Assembly: GCA_017456805.1 (NCBI GenBank)
Contig: JAFTIQ010000014.1
Location: forward strand, 1-52,005
Direction: 5' to 3'
From: Lentisphaeria bacterium
GTDB lineage: Bacteria; Verrucomicrobiota; Lentisphaeria; Victivallales; UBA1829
DNA: 52,005 bases
The first letter of the stretch is position 1; each line of letters opens with the position of its first letter. The position numbers and the translations under genes were made by a program. The notes under the pieces are model-generated. The model searched no databases and was not told the origin of the DNA. It saw only the letters and a list, made by a program, of their open reading frames with translations. Shown here in pieces: positions 49,120-52,005 of the stretch.

Positions 49120-51132
49120 TCAATCCTCAAAGGTAAAGATCTTTTTGATCTTCCAGTCAATCATAAAGGCTGCGGCGTAAGTGAATGTCAGATGAAACAG
49201 GGAGGTGTTCCACTTGTCATTCCTGCTCCAGCCTTCGAATATCGTTGTCCCGCCTTCCTGAATGGTTTTGTACCAGGTGTTGTCATCGGTCAGAAGATCA
49301 TGCATAAGTTCTTCTTCTCCATCCCGGACAAGCGAACAGAAAATTGGAAATGTTGAGAAGAACATGACCGTTGAAAGCCGTTTTTCACGAACCATCGCAA
49401 TGATATTCTGCCTGGTTTCTTCTTCCGGAAGGATCTCAAACCACCATGCAAAGATATTTCCCGGAAGGCTGATGTGCTGAGAAACATCCGTATCGCGGAA
49501 CAGTTTCTTCTCCGGATCATAAAATGCTTCAACAAATGCCTTTTCCAGCGGTTTTGCATCTGCATAAGGTGCTCTGCCAAGCATTTTTGCCAATTTGTTG
49601 AGACATTTGATTGCGCCGATATAATAGGCATTGACGGCATTATGTTTGAGATGGTTGACCTGTCCTTCTGTAAGATCTGCATCATAGCCGTCTCTGCGGG
49701 GCGCGGGCCAATCAACAACGCTCCATTTATCCAGATTTTTGAGCAGACCATCTTGATCCGCATACTGTTCCCGGTAATAATCCATGATATCGGCAACCTC
49801 ATCAAACCGATCTTTCACAAAGTCCAAGTTCCCGGTCAGTTCCGCATATTCCAGAAGAAGTGTGATCATTATCATCGGGTATTCTGCAATTTCCTGCATT
49901 TTGGAACAATTTGCGCAGGTCATCAAGCCTCTGTTGATGAATTTGGTTCGGAGGAAATCATCAAAGAAAGCTTCCATAAAAGCATAATCCCCTGTCAAAA
50001 GAGAATAGGTCAGAATGGAATAGCAGCCATCCCCGAGATAATATCCTTTTTCCCTTTCCATGCAATCCTGAATAACACATTGGACACCGTAATGGAGAGA
50101 GCGCACGCACAAATCCCAAATTTTCTTTTCCCGTTCATCAGTGCCGGTATATTCCCGTTTCAGTTCAAAGGGATAATGACGCGCGATGAGACGGATGGAA
50201 TTGACATTAACTTTACACTCTGCCGGAAGGTGCAGTTCTGTATAGCGGAATGACTTGTAATCGTATTGATTGAGTCTGTCCTCACTCTTTCCGGAAAGAA
50301 CAAAGAATTCTTCATAATGACAGCAGGCACGCAGATTGTGACGAACCGTTCCATCGTCATTCAATTCCTGCGCACAGCGGATCATGATGCTTTCGCCGGA
50401 TTTTCCGGTCGCAAGAAAAGTAAGATGTCCAACGTACATTGCGCCGAAATCAATGAAAAGCACATCGCCGCGTGTTTCGATATTTGCTGGTGCAACCTCT
50501 TCAAAAACAAGCTGTTTTGTGTTCTGGCAAACCAGGGTGTGATCATCTTTCAGGTTGATCACCGCGGATTTCCAATTTGAGTCGTCGAACTCCGGGAGGA
50601 AGAAATCACATTCCGGAGCAGAGGCATCATACCGTTCCATAAATTGAGTGTCATATCCGGAGATGCCTGCAATGGAAAATGCGGTATGTTCTGCACAAAG
50701 AAAGGTGTCATCAGAACCTAAAACGAGGTTGTCATCAGCAAAAAGCTCCAGCCAGAGACCGTGCCTGTTATCACCGCTGACCCAGACCCGGTTGATCAAT
50801 CCCTGATAGTAGGTGTGGACCGCAATGGTATTCTCTCCCGCTTTGAGATAAGGAGAGAGAGCTATTTCATTATAGTAATAGTGAAAAGGATAGCCAGCTT
50901 TGGGTCCCTGTCCGATGAATGTTCCGTTGATATACAGTTTGTAATAATCATCGGCAGAAATTCTGATCATTGCCTGATCCGGAGTTTGCTTCAGAGTGAA
51001 TTTTTTCCGGAAGAGAATATGTTTGTTCTGAATGTCATTCCTGATTTCTTTTGTAATCGTATCAAGCTGACGGTGAAAAACATCATTGATTTCAGCTTCT
51101 GCAAATTCTTTTGTTGTGATCCAGCTGCTCAT
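49120..51132 (-). CDS. GH78-like alpha-L-rhamnosidase
   Basis: A 670-residue cytoplasmic enzyme (no signal peptide). The N-terminal half contains the beta-sandwich accessory domains of family 78 (ISADDYYKLYINGTFIGQGP, LKAGENTIAVHTYYQG). The (alpha/alpha)6 barrel follows with the motif region DCMEREKGYYLGDG in place of the usual DCPQRDERxGWTGD, and later GGTTIFEGWS. Enzymes of this family release terminal rhamnose from plant glycosides or pectic side chains. AAGGAGGG precedes the ATG by about six bases. No transporter or regulator accompanies it in the window. Confidence 0.88.
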   Translation of the reverse strand: MSSWITTKEFAEAEINDVFHRQLDTITKEIRNDIQNKHILFRKKFTLKQTPDQAMIRISADDYYKLYINGTFIGQGPKAGYPFHYYYNEIALSPYLKAGENTIAVHTYYQGLINRVWVSGDNRHGLWLELFADDNLVLGSDDTFLCAEHTAFSIAGISGYDTQFMERYDASAPECDFFLPEFDDSNWKSAVINLKDDHTLVCQNTKQLVFEEVAPANIETRGDVLFIDFGAMYVGHLTFLATGKSGESIMIRCAQELNDDGTVRHNLRACCHYEEFFVLSGKSEDRLNQYDYKSFRYTELHLPAECKVNVNSIRLIARHYPFELKREYTGTDEREKKIWDLCVRSLHYGVQCVIQDCMEREKGYYLGDGCYSILTYSLLTGDYAFMEAFFDDFLRTKFINRGLMTCANCSKMQEIAEYPMIMITLLLEYAELTGNLDFVKDRFDEVADIMDYYREQYADQDGLLKNLDKWSVVDWPAPRRDGYDADLTEGQVNHLKHNAVNAYYIGAIKCLNKLAKMLGRAPYADAKPLEKAFVEAFYDPEKKLFRDTDVSQHISLPGNIFAWWFEILPEEETRQNIIAMVREKRLSTVMFFSTFPIFCSLVRDGEEELMHDLLTDDNTWYKTIQEGGTTIFEGWSRNDKWNTSLFHLTFTYAAAFMIDWKIKKIFTFED

Positions 51133-51292
51133 ATTCCCTCCTTTTCAGATTCGTCCGTTGAATAATAGAATACCGGAATAAGAAAAGTCAAGTTTTTATA
51201 TGCAGAAAACATTTCATATTCTCATATACAAAACTGAAGCCGGGAGGAAATGATCAGAAAGAATAAGCCGCGTCAGAAAAAGGCAAAAAAAA

Positions 51293-51368
51293 TGGAGCCA
51301 ATTATCGGACTTGAACCGATGACCTGCTCATTACGAATGAGCTGCTCTACCAACTGAGCTAAATTGGC
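51293..51368 (-). tRNA. tRNA-Thr(CGT)
   Basis: On the minus strand the 76-base gene has the acceptor stem GCCAATT/AATTGGC, D arm AGCTCAGTTGGTAGAGCA, anticodon stem GCTCA/TGAGC with loop TTCGTAA (anticodon CGT, reading ACG), T arm ATCGG-TTCAAGT-CCGAT, and an encoded CCA. It is followed directly by T8. Confidence 0.96.
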
Positions 51369-51380
51369 TCGAATTCTGTT

Positions 51381-51408
51381 AATATACACTCATTATCAGA
51401 AAATGCAA
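51381..51408 (-). promoter_or_regulatory. Promoter of tRNA-Thr
   Basis: On the minus strand TTGCAT (51408-51403) and TATATT (51386-51381) are 16 bases apart, 12 bases upstream of the tRNA. Confidence 0.85.
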
Positions 51409-51460
51409 GTTAATTTTCTGAATATTTCCGTTTCAAACATTTTTTATTTTAAAAAAGGAC

Positions 51461-51488
51461 TTGATATTTAGAGAAAAGCAGATATATT
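51461..51488 (+). promoter_or_regulatory. Promoter of the leader RNA and zinc-ribbon gene
   Basis: TTGATA (51461-51466) and TATATT (51483-51488) are 16 bases apart. The predicted start near 51495 falls within GTAAAGTTTTAC (51493-51504), a near-palindrome that could bind a regulator. Confidence 0.8.
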
Positions 51489-51522
51489 AACCGTAAAGTT
51501 TTACAATGAATCAGGGAACAGG

Positions 51523-51620
51523 ATCTGCTGTCGGACCGGTGTTTGGAAAACAGGTTTTTAAGGGGAACAAAAAACGCAGATGATCTGAGGATATCTGCAG
51601 CCTCTTGTTCAGAATACCGG
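51523..51620 (+). ncRNA. Candidate structured leader RNA
   Basis: The 51489-51749 region has no gene but a long leader. Three nested helices are exact: CCGGT/ACCGG (51536-51540 with 51616-51620), GAACAA/TTGTTC (51565-51570 with 51605-51610), GCAGAT/ATCTGC (51576-51581 with 51593-51598). A second copy of ATCTGC at 51523-51528 could pair instead with GCAGAT, giving an alternative fold. No known riboswitch or 6S RNA was recognised. The remaining 130 bases to the zinc-ribbon start show no clear feature. Confidence 0.45.
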
Positions 51621-51749
51621 ATTGGCGATTATTTCCAATGTCTTAAGTTTTGTGACTCTGATTATTTGAGTAATTAGGATGTTCAAAATGAGTGAGATTG
51701 AGAAAAGATCCTTGAAATGATTGACTGATACCTAATTAAGGAGAGAAAC

Positions 51750-51865
51750 ATGGCTAATTTTATTATAACCTGTCCGCACTGCAGACGGCAGCTTTCTGCG
51801 TATGAATCCTGGGTTGGAACGGAAGTGGAATGTCCGTTCTGTCATAATATCGTTCTTGTTCAGCG
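51750..51865 (+). pseudogene. Zinc-ribbon protein, interrupted by an IS3-family element
   Basis: After AAGGAGAGAAAC, the ATG begins MANFIITCPHCRRQLSAYES, and CPHC/CPFC (Cys8, 11, 28, 31) form a zinc ribbon like those at the N-terminus of many PVC membrane proteins. The gene's own sequence stops being credible after about residue 39, where the inverted repeat of an IS3-family element begins; the frame then runs 33 residues through the element end (KIWTVKITWNG) to a chance stop at 51968. The rest of the original gene should lie beyond the element, outside the window. Promoter, leader and ribosome site are intact, so a truncated peptide could still be made. Confidence 0.85.
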
Positions 51866-52005
51866 TGAAGTGACCCCAAAAATTTGGACGGTTAAAATTA
51901 CGTGGAATGGGTTCGGTATTGTACCGGACTCATTCCTTTTAATGTTAAAGATACTCTCTCATTGTTGAAATAGCAAATGTATTCTTCAAGTTTTTGCTTG
52001 AAATC
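51866..52005 (-). mobile_element. IS3-family (IS150-like) insertion sequence, partial
   Basis: The terminal repeat TGAAGTGACCCC...TTTGGACG (51866-51890) has the TG start and the CCC-N7-TTGGACG layout of IS150-type ends. Inside it, 8 bases further, is the stop of a minus-strand transposase. The element extends past the right edge, so its other end and the target duplication cannot be seen. Confidence 0.88.
51898..52005 (-). CDS. IS3-family transposase OrfB, C-terminal fragment
   Basis: The minus strand from the right edge to the stop at 51898 codes for 35 residues ending in LEEYICYFNNERVSLTLKG and MSPVQYRTHST. This matches the conserved tail of the IS3-family DDE integrase domain (LEEYI-x-Y-N-x-x-R-x-x-x-x-LKGLSPVQYR). 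The bulk of the gene, including the DDE residues, lies outside the window. Confidence 0.92.
   Translation of the reverse strand, partial: DFKQKLEEYICYFNNERVSLTLKGMSPVQYRTHST

Noticed and set aside
51489..51749. 6S RNA or c-di-GMP riboswitch in the long leader
   Set aside because: The length and helices are compatible with a structured RNA, but the central bubble of 6S RNA and the conserved GEMM core are not recognisable.
1..52005. CRISPR arrays, prophage or integron structures
   Set aside because: No regularly spaced repeats, phage structural genes or integrases were seen. The only mobile element is the IS3-family end at the right edge.

Overview
The window looks like chromosomal DNA of an anaerobic, carbohydrate-degrading bacterium of the Planctomycetota-Verrucomicrobiota-Chlamydiota group, most probably Lentisphaerota (Victivallales-like). 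The pointers are two H-X9-DG pseudopilins with the [25 protein letters not shown]-terminus so abundant in that phylum, a GGMK-type Hanks kinase, an oxygen-independent NrdD/NrdG ribonucleotide reductase, and several sugar-cleaving enzymes. The lineage call is inference. Most of the window is housekeeping; the accessory material sits at about 3.6-9.3 kb, 26.8-31.6 kb, 45-51 kb and the right edge.

Layout. 0-3.3 kb (minus): a fused rpiB-glyA, then serS and a partial leuC. 3.5-6.6 kb: tRNA-Gly(CCC), a Panacea-domain antitoxin with a candidate MazF-like toxin, and an array of three very small genes with similar upstream regions. 6.6-10.8 kb: an unknown large protein, a PTS EIIA protein, a small membrane protein and an esterase/polysaccharide-deacetylase fusion. 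10.9-16 kb (minus): a CorC/CNNM membrane protein, xseA, an M50 protease, a NIF3-like protein and a divergent MurC-like ligase. 16-18.9 kb (plus): an amino-sugar operon, ROK regulator-nagB-minimal nagA, with a candidate operator and a strong terminator. 19-26.8 kb (plus): rimO-pgsA-hflX and a 1103-residue secreted coiled-coil protein, all joined by 4-base overlaps, then ybaB-recR. 26.8-31.6 kb (plus): a cobalamin riboswitch heading pseudopilin-nrdG-nrdD(glutaredoxin fusion)-pseudopilin. 31.6-36 kb: DUF2851, HtrA, RsmB and an HTH protein. 36.1-40.6 kb (plus): clpC-NUDIX-glycosyltransferase. 40.5-45.1 kb (minus): tmk-holB-lnt-kinase. 45.2-48.7 kb (minus): a PnuC/PnuT-like transporter, thiamine pyrophosphokinase and a CBM9-like/hydrolase lipoprotein. 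49-51 kb: a GH78-like alpha-L-rhamnosidase. 51.3-52 kb: tRNA-Thr(CGT), a structured leader RNA, and a zinc-ribbon gene interrupted by an IS3-family element that runs off the right edge.

The observations most worth following are: (1) a bacterial Ser/Thr kinase that lacks the VAIK lysine and has a lysine at the third glycine of the glycine loop, the arrangement of eukaryotic WNK kinases; (2) a cobalamin riboswitch whose first regulated gene is a pseudopilin, followed by class III ribonucleotide reductase; (3) an RpiB-SHMT fusion; (4) the Panacea antitoxin/MazF-like pair with its small-gene array; (5) a leader RNA with two mutually exclusive helices upstream of the IS-interrupted gene; and (6) a recurrent promoter form, TTGAAA-N16/17-TATATT.

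No database search, alignment or folding program was run. Family calls rest on motifs read by eye.
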